A stretch of DNA of 44,950 nucleotides. Source: an uncultured Bacteroidales bacterium (GTDB lineage Bacteria; Bacteroidota; Bacteroidia; Bacteroidales; Bacteroidaceae). This document shows, in pieces, positions 35,095-44,851 of the stretch. The stretch is from assembly GCA_902791675.1 (NCBI GenBank), contig CADAWW010000010.1, forward strand, positions 1-44,950. The letters are read 5' to 3'. Position 1 is the first letter of the stretch; each line of letters starts with the position of its first letter. A program made the position numbers and the translations under genes. The notes under the pieces are model-generated. The model was given only the letters and a program-made list of their open reading frames with translations. It searched no databases and was not told the origin of the DNA.

Positions 35095-37170
35095 ATGAAA
35101 GCAAAAAGAATTATTCTTTGTGCAGCTATTTTAGGCTTGCCCCTAACTCTAAACTCTAAACTCTCAACTCTCAACTCTGAACTCTCAACTCTCAGCGCAC
35201 AGGAGAACATTATTACTGTTAATGCCAAGAAACCGGGCGCACCTATACAACCGACTATGTACGGCATCTTCTTCGAGGATATCAACTACGCTGCTGACGG
35301 CGGTCTCTATGCTGAGCTGGTAAAGAACCGCAGCTTCGAGTTTCCCGACCACTTTGCCGGCTGGGATATCTCAGGGAAGGTGACGCTGAAGGATGACGGT
35401 CCTTTCGCGCGCAACCCGCATTATGTACGTCTTGCTCCTTCAGGACATCGCGACAAGCATACGATGATCGAGAATCACGGCTTCTTCGGAATCGGAGTGA
35501 AGGGTGGCGAGGAATATCGCTTCTCCCTATGGGCACGTGTTCCGGATGGCGGTAATGCCAAATTGTGGATAGATCTTGTGGACAACGCTACGATGGAAGA
35601 AGACCAGAAACTGGGCAACGCAGGTGTTGAAGTCAGCGGCAAGGAATGGAAGAAATATACGGCCACCATCAAGCCCAAGAAGACTTTTGCCAAAGCTCAC
35701 CTTCGTGTGTGGGGAGATGGTAAGGTAACGACAGATGTCGAACATATTAGCCTTTTCCCCGTGAAGACCTACAAGGGGCATGAGAACGGATTACGTATGG
35801 ATGTGGCCCAGACACTCGAGGACTTGCACCCCGGTGTGTTCCGCTTCCCTGGCGGTTGTATCGTCGAGGGAACAGACTTGGCAACCCGTTACCAGTGGAA
35901 GAACACCGTAGGACCTGTCGAGAACCGCCCACTGAACGAGAATCGATGGCACTACACCTTTACCCATAGGTATTTCCCCGACTACTTCCAAAGCTATGGC
36001 CTAGGATTCTTCGAGTATTTCCAACTCTCGGAAGAAATCGGAGCCGAACCATTGCCCGTACTCAATGTGGGAATGGCCTGTCAGTACCAGAATGGCGACG
36101 ATGCACATGCTCCGGCTACCAAGGAAGGCTTGCAGCAGTTTATAGACGACTGCATAGACCTTATCGACTTTGCCAATGGCGACCCTGCCACCAACCAATG
36201 GGCCAAGCTCCGTGCCGATATGGGACATCCTGCCCCCTTCAACCTTAAGTTTCTGGCTATCGGTAACGAACAATGGGAGAAACCCTTCTTCGACCGTCTG
36301 GCCATCATTGCTCCCGAAGTGCGTAAGGTTCATCCCGAAATAAAACTCATCGGCACCAGCGGTCCCAACGCCGAGGACGACCATTTCCGTAACGGTTGGA
36401 AGGCAATGCGCGAACTGAAGGCAGATCTTGTAGATGAACATTTCTACCGCGATATCCAATGGTACAAGAACTCCATGAACCGCTATAGCGACCGCACGTT
36501 CTACACAAAGGATGGTCCGCGTGTCTTTGCCGGCGAATGGGCTTGCCACGACAGGGGCAAGAAATACAACCACGCAGGAGCCAGCATCTACGAGGCCGCC
36601 TTTATGACCAACATCGAGCGCAATGCCGACTTGGTTCACATGGCCACTTACGCACCGCTCTTTGCCCACGTAGAGGGATGGCAATGGCGCCCCGACCTTA
36701 TATGGTACGACAACCTTACTACGGCTCGTACTGCCTCTTACTACGTCCAGCAGCTCTATATGCTCAACCGCGGTACCCATGTCCTGCCAACAACTATACA
36801 GCTCCTCTCTCCCACGGGTGAGAAGTTGGGAGAGGGCCCGAATCCCGTAGGGGTAGGGCAGGATGGTGTATTTGCCAGTGCAGTAATCGATAAGGACAAG
36901 AATGAAATCATTGTGAAGGTAATCAATACCCTTGAGAAGTCCAGCACCACTGGCATTAACATTACGGGTCTGAAGTTCAAGAATGCTCCCGCCACCGCAG
37001 AGGTTATCACCTTGGATTGCAGCAACTACGATGCAGAGAATACACCCGGCAAGCCTGAGGTTGTCAGCCCCAAAAGCAGTACCATAGCCGTTACTGCCAA
37101 CAAAGGCACCCTCATCCTCACCCCCAACATTCCTGCCAAGACCTTCCAGGTATTCAAGGTGAAACTCTAA
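35095..37170 (+). CDS. GH51 alpha-L-arabinofuranosidase, secreted
   Basis: 691 residues. A signal peptide is present but its second half is encoded by seven copies of a heptamer (LTLNSKLSTLNSELSTLS). GH51 features: TMYGIFFEDINYAADGGLYA at the start of the mature protein, a carbohydrate-binding-like insert at about 75-215, RFPGGCIVEG, the acid/base Glu in LAIGNEQWEKPFFDR, and the nucleophile Glu in RVFAGEWACHDRG. The beta-rich C-terminal domain follows. It releases arabinose from plant arabinan or arabinoxylan. Near residue 570 a short insert (LLSPTGEKLGEGP) comes from a palindromic repeat. The signal peptide's cleavage region is SAQEN. Confidence 0.92.
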   Translation: MKAKRIILCAAILGLPLTLNSKLSTLNSELSTLSAQENIITVNAKKPGAPIQPTMYGIFFEDINYAADGGLYAELVKNRSFEFPDHFAGWDISGKVTLKDDGPFARNPHYVRLAPSGHRDKHTMIENHGFFGIGVKGGEEYRFSLWARVPDGGNAKLWIDLVDNATMEEDQKLGNAGVEVSGKEWKKYTATIKPKKTFAKAHLRVWGDGKVTTDVEHISLFPVKTYKGHENGLRMDVAQTLEDLHPGVFRFPGGCIVEGTDLATRYQWKNTVGPVENRPLNENRWHYTFTHRYFPDYFQSYGLGFFEYFQLSEEIGAEPLPVLNVGMACQYQNGDDAHAPATKEGLQQFIDDCIDLIDFANGDPATNQWAKLRADMGHPAPFNLKFLAIGNEQWEKPFFDRLAIIAPEVRKVHPEIKLIGTSGPNAEDDHFRNGWKAMRELKADLVDEHFYRDIQWYKNSMNRYSDRTFYTKDGPRVFAGEWACHDRGKKYNHAGASIYEAAFMTNIERNADLVHMATYAPLFAHVEGWQWRPDLIWYDNLTTARTASYYVQQLYMLNRGTHVLPTTIQLLSPTGEKLGEGPNPVGVGQDGVFASAVIDKDKNEIIVKVINTLEKSSTTGINITGLKFKNAPATAEVITLDCSNYDAENTPGKPEVVSPKSSTIAVTANKGTLILTPNIPAKTFQVFKVKL
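35145..35193 (+). repeat. Heptamer tandem repeat in the GH51 signal peptide
   Basis: Seven units of AACTCTN (AACTCTA twice, then mostly AACTCTC, once AACTCTG) fill 35145-35193. They encode about residues 17-33. A gain or loss of one or two units would shift the reading frame, and three units would keep it. The same heptamer occurs in queA at 39162-39196 and 39913-39940. Confidence 0.9.
36804..36838 (+). repeat. Degenerate palindromic element inside the GH51 gene
   Basis: CTCTCTCCCACGGGTGAGAA followed by GTTGGGAGAGGGCCC. Its parts (CTCCCA, a short loop, GGG-GAG, then GTTGG-AGAGGG-C) follow the order seen in the copy at 44810-44850. It is read through as LLSPTGEKLGEGP between the barrel and the C-terminal domain. 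Confidence 0.55.
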
Positions 37171-37348
37171 AGCGAGGAACTATATCGGGTAAGATTTTAA
37201 GCCAAATTGTTGGCAGAGGTCATCCTAGACTATCCTGTCAAGATGATAACCGCCAGGTAATAGCTGTTAGCAAATAAGGGCGATTAAAACGTCAGGGTTT
37301 TTCTAAATTCCAGGATTAAAGTAAGCCATAGAGTATCAAGGGCCGCTT

Positions 37349-37400
37349 TTGCTACTATTAAGGAGCGCATAAATTTCCCTTAATAGTAGCAATTGTTTTT
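37349..37400 (+). terminator. Strong hairpin with T-rich tail downstream of GH51
   Basis: TTGCTACTATTAAGG (37349-37363) and CCTTAATAGTAGCAA (37378-37392) are perfect 15-bp complementary arms around a 14-nt loop, followed by TTGTTTTT. It is about 180 nt after the GH51 stop and could end that transcript. The long perfect arms could also be a small mobile inverted repeat. The sequence at 37171-37348 shows nothing recognisable. Confidence 0.65.
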
Positions 37401-37497
37401 ATTAATACCCACAATCGATGCTGTTTTTGCGTAATTTAAAAATGTAAAGATTATTCCGGATTTTGATTCTTCACTCTTCATTCTTCACTCTTCACTC

Positions 37498-37529
37498 AAT
37501 TTTTACTGCCACACGAGGCGGTAAAAATT
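37498..37529. repeat. 13-bp inverted repeat
   Basis: AATTTTTACTGCC (37498-37510) pairs with GGCGGTAAAAATT (37517-37529) over 13 positions with one G-T pair, around a 6-nt loop. It follows a CTTCACTCTT-type simple repeat (37469-37498). Both strands carry T-runs next to the stem, so it may act as a two-way terminator. Confidence 0.55.
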
Positions 37530-37565
37530 TTCTAACTAGCCAGTAAGTTTTTCTTGGTTATGCAG

Positions 37566-37590
37566 AAAAAACGGCCTGCTAAGCCGTTTT
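37566..37590 (-). terminator. Probable intrinsic terminator (minus strand)
   Basis: AAAACGGC (37568-37575) and GCCGTTTT (37583-37590) form an 8-bp stem with a 7-nt loop. On the minus strand the stem runs into TTTTTT. The nearest gene that could use it is the nudix gene about 840 nt upstream. Confidence 0.55.
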
Positions 37591-37746
37591 GTAATTTGTA
37601 AAGAAAATGGATTCTTTAGAGGGAAGGAGTTGACGAGTTGATTGTTTCGTTGTCGTTATCGTTGACTCAACATTGAACATTTTCAATAACCAATAACCAA
37701 TAACCGATTATAGTTTTCGTTTTCGTCTTCAAAGAAAGACCTCACA

Positions 37747-37873
37747 TATTACAAAAACATATCTTGAGACCCGATGGCTATCGGGATGAGAGGACGGGAG
37801 ATTGGATGGTTTTAACCTCCCTTTAACCTCCCTTTAACCTCCCTTTAACCTCCCTTTAACCTCCCGTCAACCT
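37747..37873 (+). repeat. Interspersed repeat with 11-bp tandem units, left copy
   Basis: It starts TATTACAAAAAC, continues with a CCGATGGCTATCGG hairpin, ACGGGAGATTGG and GGTTTTAACCTCCC, and ends with AACCTCCCTTT repeated every 11 bp at 37814, 37825, 37836, 37847 and 37858. An inverted relative lies at 38019-38132. Before it, 37610-37740 holds only short simple repeats (AATAACC, TCGTT). Confidence 0.8.
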
Positions 37874-38018
37874 TAGGCCACATTGATGCCATCTACGAAT
37901 AAACTTGCAAATATACTATATTTTTCAGAGCTCTCCAAATATTAAGAAACAAACGATTTTTTATTATTTATCCCTTTCGCATTCAATTTTCAGAAGCCAG
38001 AAAATGGGGTAGAGGTCA

Positions 38019-38132
38019 GACGGGAGATTGACGGGAGGTTGACGGGAGGTTAAAACCGCCCAACCTCCCGTTCTCCCGTAGCGATAACCATCGGCCCTTA
38101 CGTCCCATTTTTGTAATATGGGAGGTTAAAAC
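38019..38132 (-). repeat. Interspersed repeat with 11-bp tandem units, right inverted copy
   Basis: On the minus strand this shows the order of the left copy: TATTACAAAAAT, CCGATGGTTATCG, ACGGGAGGTTGG, GGTTTTAACCTCCC, then three 11-mers of AACCTCCCGTC type (38051 to 38019). The tandem part differs from the left copy only at two or three positions per unit. The roughly 145 nt between the copies (37874-38018) is AT-rich without a gene. 38133-38430 holds no supported gene either. Confidence 0.8.
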
Positions 38133-38432
38133 GTGAAGAGTCAATAATTTCCGAGAGGGCGTATCATATCTCTTTACTGCACAGGAACACATTTTGACAT
38201 CTTCGGCAAAGCTAAGAGACGATAAAGGGCCATTTTGGTCACAGGGACGGATGCAATCATCGCCACAATACGCGCCAACTGCTAATTGCCGTATGGCATT
38301 GGAGCCAAGCAAAGCAGTAAAACAGCAAGGGATCAAAGAACCGCCGGCCTCTTCCTCCTTCTAACAACAAAGGTAAGGATTTGGCCGTGATAAAGCAAAT
38401 TCTTCACTGATATATTCTATCAGAGCGCAAAA

Positions 38433-38896
38433 TTAGAGTCCTTTGCCTATCGATGCTTCTATCTCTGGGATAGACCAGAAACGACCGCCATCTGTCTCTT
38501 TACTGGGATGGATGGCGCCGTCGTATGTAGTGTGGAAGGGGAAAACCAGCTCACGTTCGCGGTCGGACTGAAAGACGTAATGGGGTAGGGGCTGAGGCTC
38601 GAAATCGGTAATGCCCAACTCTTCATGCACTTCGCGAAGGAGTGCCTGATGAATGCTCTCGCCCAAATCTACGTGTCCTCCGACGGCTGTGTCCCACTTG
38701 TCGGGCTGGATATCTTTCCAAGCCGGACGTTTCTGAAGGTACAACTCCCCTTGGGAATTAAACACATGAAGGTGTACAACGGGGTGCAGCAACATGCTGC
38801 CGCCATGACACTCGCCTCGGGTGGCGGCTGAAAGGATGTTGCCTTCTTCGTCCACAACGGGGAACATCTCCTGACTGTTATCTTTGCCTTCTGCTA

Positions 38897-38900
<4 letters not shown>
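38433..38900 (-). CDS. NUDIX hydrolase, possibly shortened at the C-terminus
   Basis: 155 residues. The Nudix box is complete at about 74-96: GGHVDLGESIHQALLREVHE followed by ELG, matching G-x5-E-x7-R-E-x2-E-E-x-G. HLHVFNSQGELYLQKRPAWK and DKWDTAVGGHV resemble the IPP-isomerase/YfcD-like group. It would hydrolyse a nucleoside diphosphate linked to some group; the substrate is unknown. It ends at EIEASIGKGL, where relatives I recall continue about 15 residues, so the 3' end may have been cut at the edge of the repeat-rich spacer. Its ATG overlaps the queA stop by 4 nt (ATGA). Confidence 0.85.
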
Positions 38901-40216
<1,316 letters not shown>

Positions 40217-40246
40217 TTTTAAGAATGATGAATGAAGAATATGGGA

Positions 40247-40254
40247 TAAATTTG
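40247..40254 (+). promoter_or_regulatory. -7 promoter element of cutC
   Basis: TAAATTTG matches TAnnTTTG. The start would be near 40261, 16 nt before the ATG at 40277. No strong -33 element. Confidence 0.5.
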
Positions 40255-40276
40255 CAGTCAAAAAAACAAAGAGAGC

Positions 40277-40990
40277 ATGGATTTTAAATTGGAGATCTGT
40301 TGTGCCGACCTGCCCAGTCTGCGTGCTGCTATCGCTGGTGGTGCCCACAGGGTGGAGTTGTGCCAGGCGCTTGATGTGGACGGGCTTACCCCATCAGCCG
40401 GCATGATTGAGCTGGCTGTGAACAGCGGCATTGCTGTTCATGTACTGATTCGTCCGCGTGGCGGGGATTTTGTTTATTCGGAGGATGAGGTGGACTGTAT
40501 GATCTACGACATCCGGATGGCTCGTAAGCTGGGTGCCCAAGGCGTGGTAATAGGTGCGCTAACTCCCAATGGCGACATAGACATCCAGGCTTGCCAGCGT
40601 ATGGTAGAAGCAGCAGGGGACGAGATGCACATTACCTTCCACCGTGCTTTTGACGTCTGCCGTAAGCCCGAAGAAGCATTGATGGAGATTTATTCCTTGG
40701 GCTGTGACCGATTGCTTACCAGCGGACAGGCTAAAAGCGCCGAAGAAGGTATCGGGCTGCTAAGAAAATTGGTGGAAAGAAGTAAGCAGTTTGAGCCAAG
40801 GGAAGGAGGTGGCGTAAGGGGAAGCGATTTCCGCATCATGCCGGGAGCCGGTGTGACGCCCCAGAATGCTGTCCGTATCATAAAAGGAACGGGAGCCACA
40901 GAAATCCATGGCTCCCTTAGAAAGAACGGTCATACAGATGCCGTAATGGTGCATGAGACTATTTCTCGTGTATCATCAGCTGTCGGATGA
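40277..40990 (+). CDS. cutC: CutC family protein (copper homeostasis)
   Basis: 237 residues, a TIM-barrel protein. Family motifs: LEICCADLPSLRAAIAGGAH (about 5-24), RVELCQALDVDGLTPSAGMI, HVLIRPRGGDFVYSEDE, ITFHRAFDV and LLTSGQAKSAEEGI. CutC has been linked to copper tolerance, but its exact activity is not settled. Near residue 176 there is a loop insert (FEPREGGGVRGSD) before RIMPGAGVTPQN that may be a decayed palindromic repeat. The last 32 nt overlap the 3' end of the convergent transglutaminase-like gene. Confidence 0.9.
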   Translation: MDFKLEICCADLPSLRAAIAGGAHRVELCQALDVDGLTPSAGMIELAVNSGIAVHVLIRPRGGDFVYSEDEVDCMIYDIRMARKLGAQGVVIGALTPNGDIDIQACQRMVEAAGDEMHITFHRAFDVCRKPEEALMEIYSLGCDRLLTSGQAKSAEEGIGLLRKLVERSKQFEPREGGGVRGSDFRIMPGAGVTPQNAVRIIKGTGATEIHGSLRKNGHTDAVMVHETISRVSSAVG

Positions 40991-43436
40991 CACTCATAAT
41001 CTGGTCTGCAATTCCTATCGTATATCCTTGTTTGAACCATACCACGCGGTTGAAGGTATCGGCCATCATAAGAATGGGCAATTCCTGACTGCCGTGTGTG
41101 AGTTCCTGAATGTGCATGGCCTCGATGGTCTCGGGGTCGGCTACACCGAAAATGAAGTTATCGGGCAGTTCGTCGAAATCCTTGCGGTGTGACCGGAACG
41201 ACTGGAGCTCTTCCTGTGTGGGGAATAGCATCACAAACAGATGAGGCCACTGAGAGAGGTAGATGTTTGACTCTTCGCACTCATGCAGAATGTGCGAACT
41301 GGGTTCGTGATTGTCGCGAATCAGCGCTACTACATAATAACCTCTGCCCGTACTCTCCAACAAAGTCTTGTGTACGCCCTTGTAGTTGGTGAAATAGTTT
41401 TCGCAGTCGAAGCTGCCTATCACACGCAACTCGTCAGCATTGTCGCGCAACCTGAGAACTTGTTTCTGTGCTGTATTAGCCTTCAGGCCAAAGAACTCCA
41501 GATGTGCCAGTACGCTACCGTCAGCCATACGGGTACCTGAAACCAACAGATACTGTCCTGCATCCATCTGTACACCATTGGCGAAGGTGTCTTTCCATGT
41601 AGCTTCCTCGGGGAACTCCTGCAAGGCGAGGGTTCCGTTCTGAAGGCGTGACAGACTGAATTGCGAATAATAAGAAGGATTCTCCTTGATGGCAAAATCG
41701 GAATAGGCAAGGCTTAGTGTCCCCTGAGGCGCTGTTTCCTGAACGGCCTGGCCAAAGTTCACATCGTGCCATACTGACGCCTCGTCAGCCCACTGCACTT
41801 TACCTGTCACTTCATCGATACGGGCTGCAATACCAGCACTACGACAAGCTGCCACGAAGAAAATGTCGCGACTGTGTGCATCTGTTGTACGATGACGGTA
41901 AACACCCTCGGGACTCATGCAGAGTTTCTGTGGATTATGTGTATTGTCTATGCTGATGCTGTCTGTCACCCATTGGGCAATAGCAGCTGCCTCTATACCG
42001 GCAAAGGCTTTGCTGAGCACTTTGCGGTAGGGAGTTAGCATCTCGTTGCTGATACGTGGAGCCAGCACATACTGCTCCCAAAGGGGAGAGGCGGACGAGG
42101 GCGTGTTATCTGCGGCATCAGTCAGTACCTCCATAGAAACATCGCAAAGGTCTTTCTTCCGTAAGGTAGCGATAACCTCTTTGCCGAGATGGTGAGACTG
42201 GAATGCCTTTATTACCTGCCAGTTCTGACGGGCGTCCTTCAGGTCTTCCTCCTTGCTGAAAGTCTGCTCCATATAAGCGTTCCGCAGACTGTCTTCCCGC
42301 TGCAGACGTTGCTTGTTTGTCCGTATCTGGCTCTCCGAGAGGTTGGGTTTGTATTCCTTGGATTCGGGAGGAACAAGGTCGAGGTCAAATGCACCCGTAA
42401 AGCTGTCGTCCTTATCCACTACCACCGTTACCGTATCTTGCTGACCTACGCTGGCTTTCTCGAAACCGAACAATCCGTCCTTGCTGACCCATATCACGAG
42501 GTCGCCCTTGCCACATCCCAACCAGGTCTGACCGTTGGCATCGGACTGCTTGGAAACCAAAGTATAGAACTCGGCATAGTTATACAGGCGGAAATCCACC
42601 TTTGCATCCTGTAGCGGAGCACCTTCGGCATTAAGTACCTTAACGGTAATGGTATCAGTGACGGCATAGTTGTTGGTTACATTAATCTCGGTGTAACAGT
42701 TGTTGCGGCTTACTACTTCCTCGGGTCCGTCGTAATTGCCAAAGACCTTGGTGTGCATCAGCATTCCTCGGGAAGCGGGCTCGTTGAACCAACCCATATT
42801 CAGGACGGGAAGGGGTTCGCAGGCTCCCAGGAAGTACCAGCGTCCGTTTACCCAAGCCTCTACCCAAGCGTGGTTGTCATCGGTATGCGCCCAGCGTGGG
42901 GTATAGACCTGACGGGCAGGAATGCCTACAGCTCTGAGTGCCGCAACGGTAAACGTGCTTTCCTCGCCGCAACGACCCGTAGCGGAGCGCATGGTAACAA
43001 GGGGAGATTTGGTACGGCCGTCGGAAGGAGCGTATGTGACAAATTCGTGACACCAATGGTTGACCTCCAGAACGGCATCGTACATATTCTTGTCCTTCAC
43101 ACGGTTCTTAAGCTCCTCGTACAAGACGATTCGGGCTGAGTCGAGATTCTCGTTATTGACACGCAGGGGGAGTACAAAATGCTTCCACTCGCGTTCGGGA
43201 ACCTTCTCGCCCCAAGGCATTTCCTGACGGGCTTTTAATGTTGCCCTGACATTTGCCTCCCAGAATTCACGGGGATAATCCACACTATCGGGCAAGGGCA
43301 TACTGGCATAAAGGAAGTCCATTGCCTCCTGCACCTGCTGTTCCGACTGTTTGGTGCACCCTGCTGTAAAAACCATGAGGAGCCCTAATGATAAGGCTCC
43401 CCACAAGGTATGTTTCTGATTTCTCATAAATATCAT
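40959..43436 (-). CDS. Transglutaminase-like lipoprotein
   Basis: 825 residues, or 822 from the second ATG at 43427. An N-terminal lipobox (LLMVFTAGC, Cys at about 27) marks it as a lipoprotein. The transglutaminase-like core lies at about 120-215: the Cys in GRCGEESTFTVAALRAVGIP and the His in DDNHAWVEAWVNGRWYFLGA. A beta-sandwich segment follows (ITVKVLNAEGAPLQDAKVDF), then about 450 residues without an obvious family. A second transglutaminase-like trace is CRSAGIAARIDEVTGKVQWA. Such proteins may act as peptidases or cross-linkers. Its ATG follows directly after the GH125 stop codon, so the two are an operon. Confidence 0.85.
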   Translation of the reverse strand: MIFMRNQKHTLWGALSLGLLMVFTAGCTKQSEQQVQEAMDFLYASMPLPDSVDYPREFWEANVRATLKARQEMPWGEKVPEREWKHFVLPLRVNNENLDSARIVLYEELKNRVKDKNMYDAVLEVNHWCHEFVTYAPSDGRTKSPLVTMRSATGRCGEESTFTVAALRAVGIPARQVYTPRWAHTDDNHAWVEAWVNGRWYFLGACEPLPVLNMGWFNEPASRGMLMHTKVFGNYDGPEEVVSRNNCYTEINVTNNYAVTDTITVKVLNAEGAPLQDAKVDFRLYNYAEFYTLVSKQSDANGQTWLGCGKGDLVIWVSKDGLFGFEKASVGQQDTVTVVVDKDDSFTGAFDLDLVPPESKEYKPNLSESQIRTNKQRLQREDSLRNAYMEQTFSKEEDLKDARQNWQVIKAFQSHHLGKEVIATLRKKDLCDVSMEVLTDAADNTPSSASPLWEQYVLAPRISNEMLTPYRKVLSKAFAGIEAAAIAQWVTDSISIDNTHNPQKLCMSPEGVYRHRTTDAHSRDIFFVAACRSAGIAARIDEVTGKVQWADEASVWHDVNFGQAVQETAPQGTLSLAYSDFAIKENPSYYSQFSLSRLQNGTLALQEFPEEATWKDTFANGVQMDAGQYLLVSGTRMADGSVLAHLEFFGLKANTAQKQVLRLRDNADELRVIGSFDCENYFTNYKGVHKTLLESTGRGYYVVALIRDNHEPSSHILHECEESNIYLSQWPHLFVMLFPTQEELQSFRSHRKDFDELPDNFIFGVADPETIEAMHIQELTHGSQELPILMMADTFNRVVWFKQGYTIGIADQIMSVIRQLMIHEK

Positions 43437-44766
43437 TTACTGAGCGTACATATCAACAATAAGTTCGCCAAACAGTGTGTTGGCCCATGCGAACCAAGAA
43501 CGGGTGAAGTCCTTGGCATCGTCCTTGTTGAAAGACTCGTGCATGAAACCTGTATCGCCGTCGGTCTTCAGAATCTGCTGAACGCACCATTCCTTCTCGG
43601 CACGGTCGTTGGTAGTGAAGGCCTTCATGACCAGACTCATGGGCCAAGGCTTGTTCAATCCGCAATGAGGACCGCCGATACCTTCACCTGCCTTACCCTT
43701 GAAGAAGTAAGGATTATCCTCGCTCCAGACAAACTTACGGGTATTCTGGTAGATGGGGTCATCGATAGACACATCGGTCAGATAAGGCAGACAGAGCAGG
43801 CTGGGCGCATTGGAGTCGTCCATCAGCAGAGCAGAACCATAACCGTCAACCTCGAAGGCATAAATCTTGCCATACTTGGGATGCTCCACAACAGCGTATT
43901 TCTCCAGAGCCTCTTCCACCTGGGTTGCCATACGACGGCAGTCGCTTGCCAGTCCGTATTCCTTATTCACATCGTTCAGGATGATAGCAGCCTTGGGGAA
44001 CCAGATAGGGGAAGATGGTACTGTCGTCAGAGGGACGGAAGGCACTGGCAATCAGTCCGCAAGGCTTACCGGGATGACCGTAACCTCTGTTAGAACGTGT
44101 ATCGTGCAAAGCCTCTGTCTTGCGGGTAAAACGGTAGTTGGTAATGGGACCGTTCCAGTTCTGCTGGTCCTGGAAGACGTGCAGAATCTCGCGGATGGCC
44201 TGTAGCCACTTCTCGTCGAAGATACTGGTGTCGCCTGTCTGCTGCCAGTAGGCATAGGCAAGACGCAAGGGATAGCAGAGCGAGTCAATCTCGTACTTGC
44301 GCTCGTGCAGTTCCTTCTTCATTTTTGTGTTATCAGACTGCCATTCGCCACCGGTAGGACCTATATTGAAGGCGTTGGCGTACGGATCGATAAGGATGCA
44401 GGCCAACTGACGACGGATAACGCCACGGATAAGGTGACGCAGGGGTTCGTCCTGCTTGACATAACGCAGATAGGGCCATACCTGTGCAGCGCTGTCACGC
44501 AGCCACATGGGGTCGATGGCGGTAAGCTTCGATTTGAGGTCGAGAATCTGCTTCTCAACAGCCTCGCTGCGGAAGAGACGCTTCTCGGGAGCAGGACGCA
44601 GGTCCTTGATGGTTGACTGCACAGCCACCTCCTGCTTCTTGGCAGGTTCTGGCATAGCGTAGTAATTGGCGCTGTTTGCCACTATGGGAGCACCCACCAA
44701 CATGGTTAAAAGAAGGAGCCCCTCTCTAACTCCCCCGATGGGGGAGAATTTCTTATTCCTATTCAT
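43437..44766 (-). pseudogene. GH125 exo-alpha-1,6-mannosidase, interrupted by a small deletion and frameshift
   Basis: The first frame (from 44766) carries a signal peptide and the GH125 core: LTAIDPMWLRDSAAQVWPYL, IDPYANAFNIGP, EWQSDNTKMKKELHERKYEI and SAFRPSDDSTIFPYLVP. There it leaves the family pattern and stops at 43963. The rest is in another frame from about 44005 (KAAIILNDVNKEYGLASDCR, then GPHCGLNKPWPMSLVMKAF) to 43437. About ten residues expected between YLVP and KAA are missing, which fits a deletion near 29 nt. GH125 enzymes remove alpha-mannose without a metal. The GH92 gene upstream fits the same pathway. The signal peptide contains an in-frame palindromic repeat (FSPIGGVREG). 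Confidence 0.85.
44718..44746 (-). repeat. Palindromic repeat element in the GH125 signal peptide
   Basis: GCCCCTCTCTAACTCCCCC followed by GATGGGGGAG. The core is a 7-bp palindrome. It encodes SPIGGVREG between MNRNKKF and the hydrophobic core LLLLTMLVGAPIV, so it lengthens the n-region of the signal peptide. Confidence 0.85.
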
Positions 44767-44809
44767 AATTTTCGTGTTGTGGTTTTGGTTTCTAAATAAT
44801 TTTCCCCAC

Positions 44810-44850
44810 CTCCCATTTGGGGGAGGAGGGGTTTGGGGTTGGAGAGGGGC
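44810..44850 (+). repeat. Palindromic repeat element between GH92 and GH125
   Basis: CTCCCATTTGGGGGAG followed by GAGGGGTTTGGGG and TTGGAGAGGGGC. It is a longer form of the element with a G-rich tail, ending 1 nt from the GH92 stop codon. It is inverted relative to the copy at 44718-44746, like the pair around the asnS start. Confidence 0.75.
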
Positions 44851-44851
44851 G

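Noticed and set aside
36001-36780. Open frame of 259 codons on the minus strand inside the GH51 gene
   Set aside because: It lies entirely within a well-supported gene in another frame and has no recognisable protein pattern.
37811-37873. CRISPR-like array
   Set aside because: The 11-bp units are contiguous with no spacers, and there are no cas genes in the window.
38016-38336. Open frame of 106 codons on the minus strand in the repeat-rich spacer
   Set aside because: Its C-terminal part is translation of the 11-bp tandem repeat. There is no promoter and no recognisable domain.
40217-40348. 44-residue N-terminal extension of QueA
   Set aside because: It overlaps the divergent cutC start and promoter, and family members start at MDTKEIQIKDY-like sequence.
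43410-44093. Open frame of 227 codons on the plus strand opposite the GH125 gene
   Set aside because: It is antisense to conserved GH125 sequence, and its composition is typical of a shadow frame.
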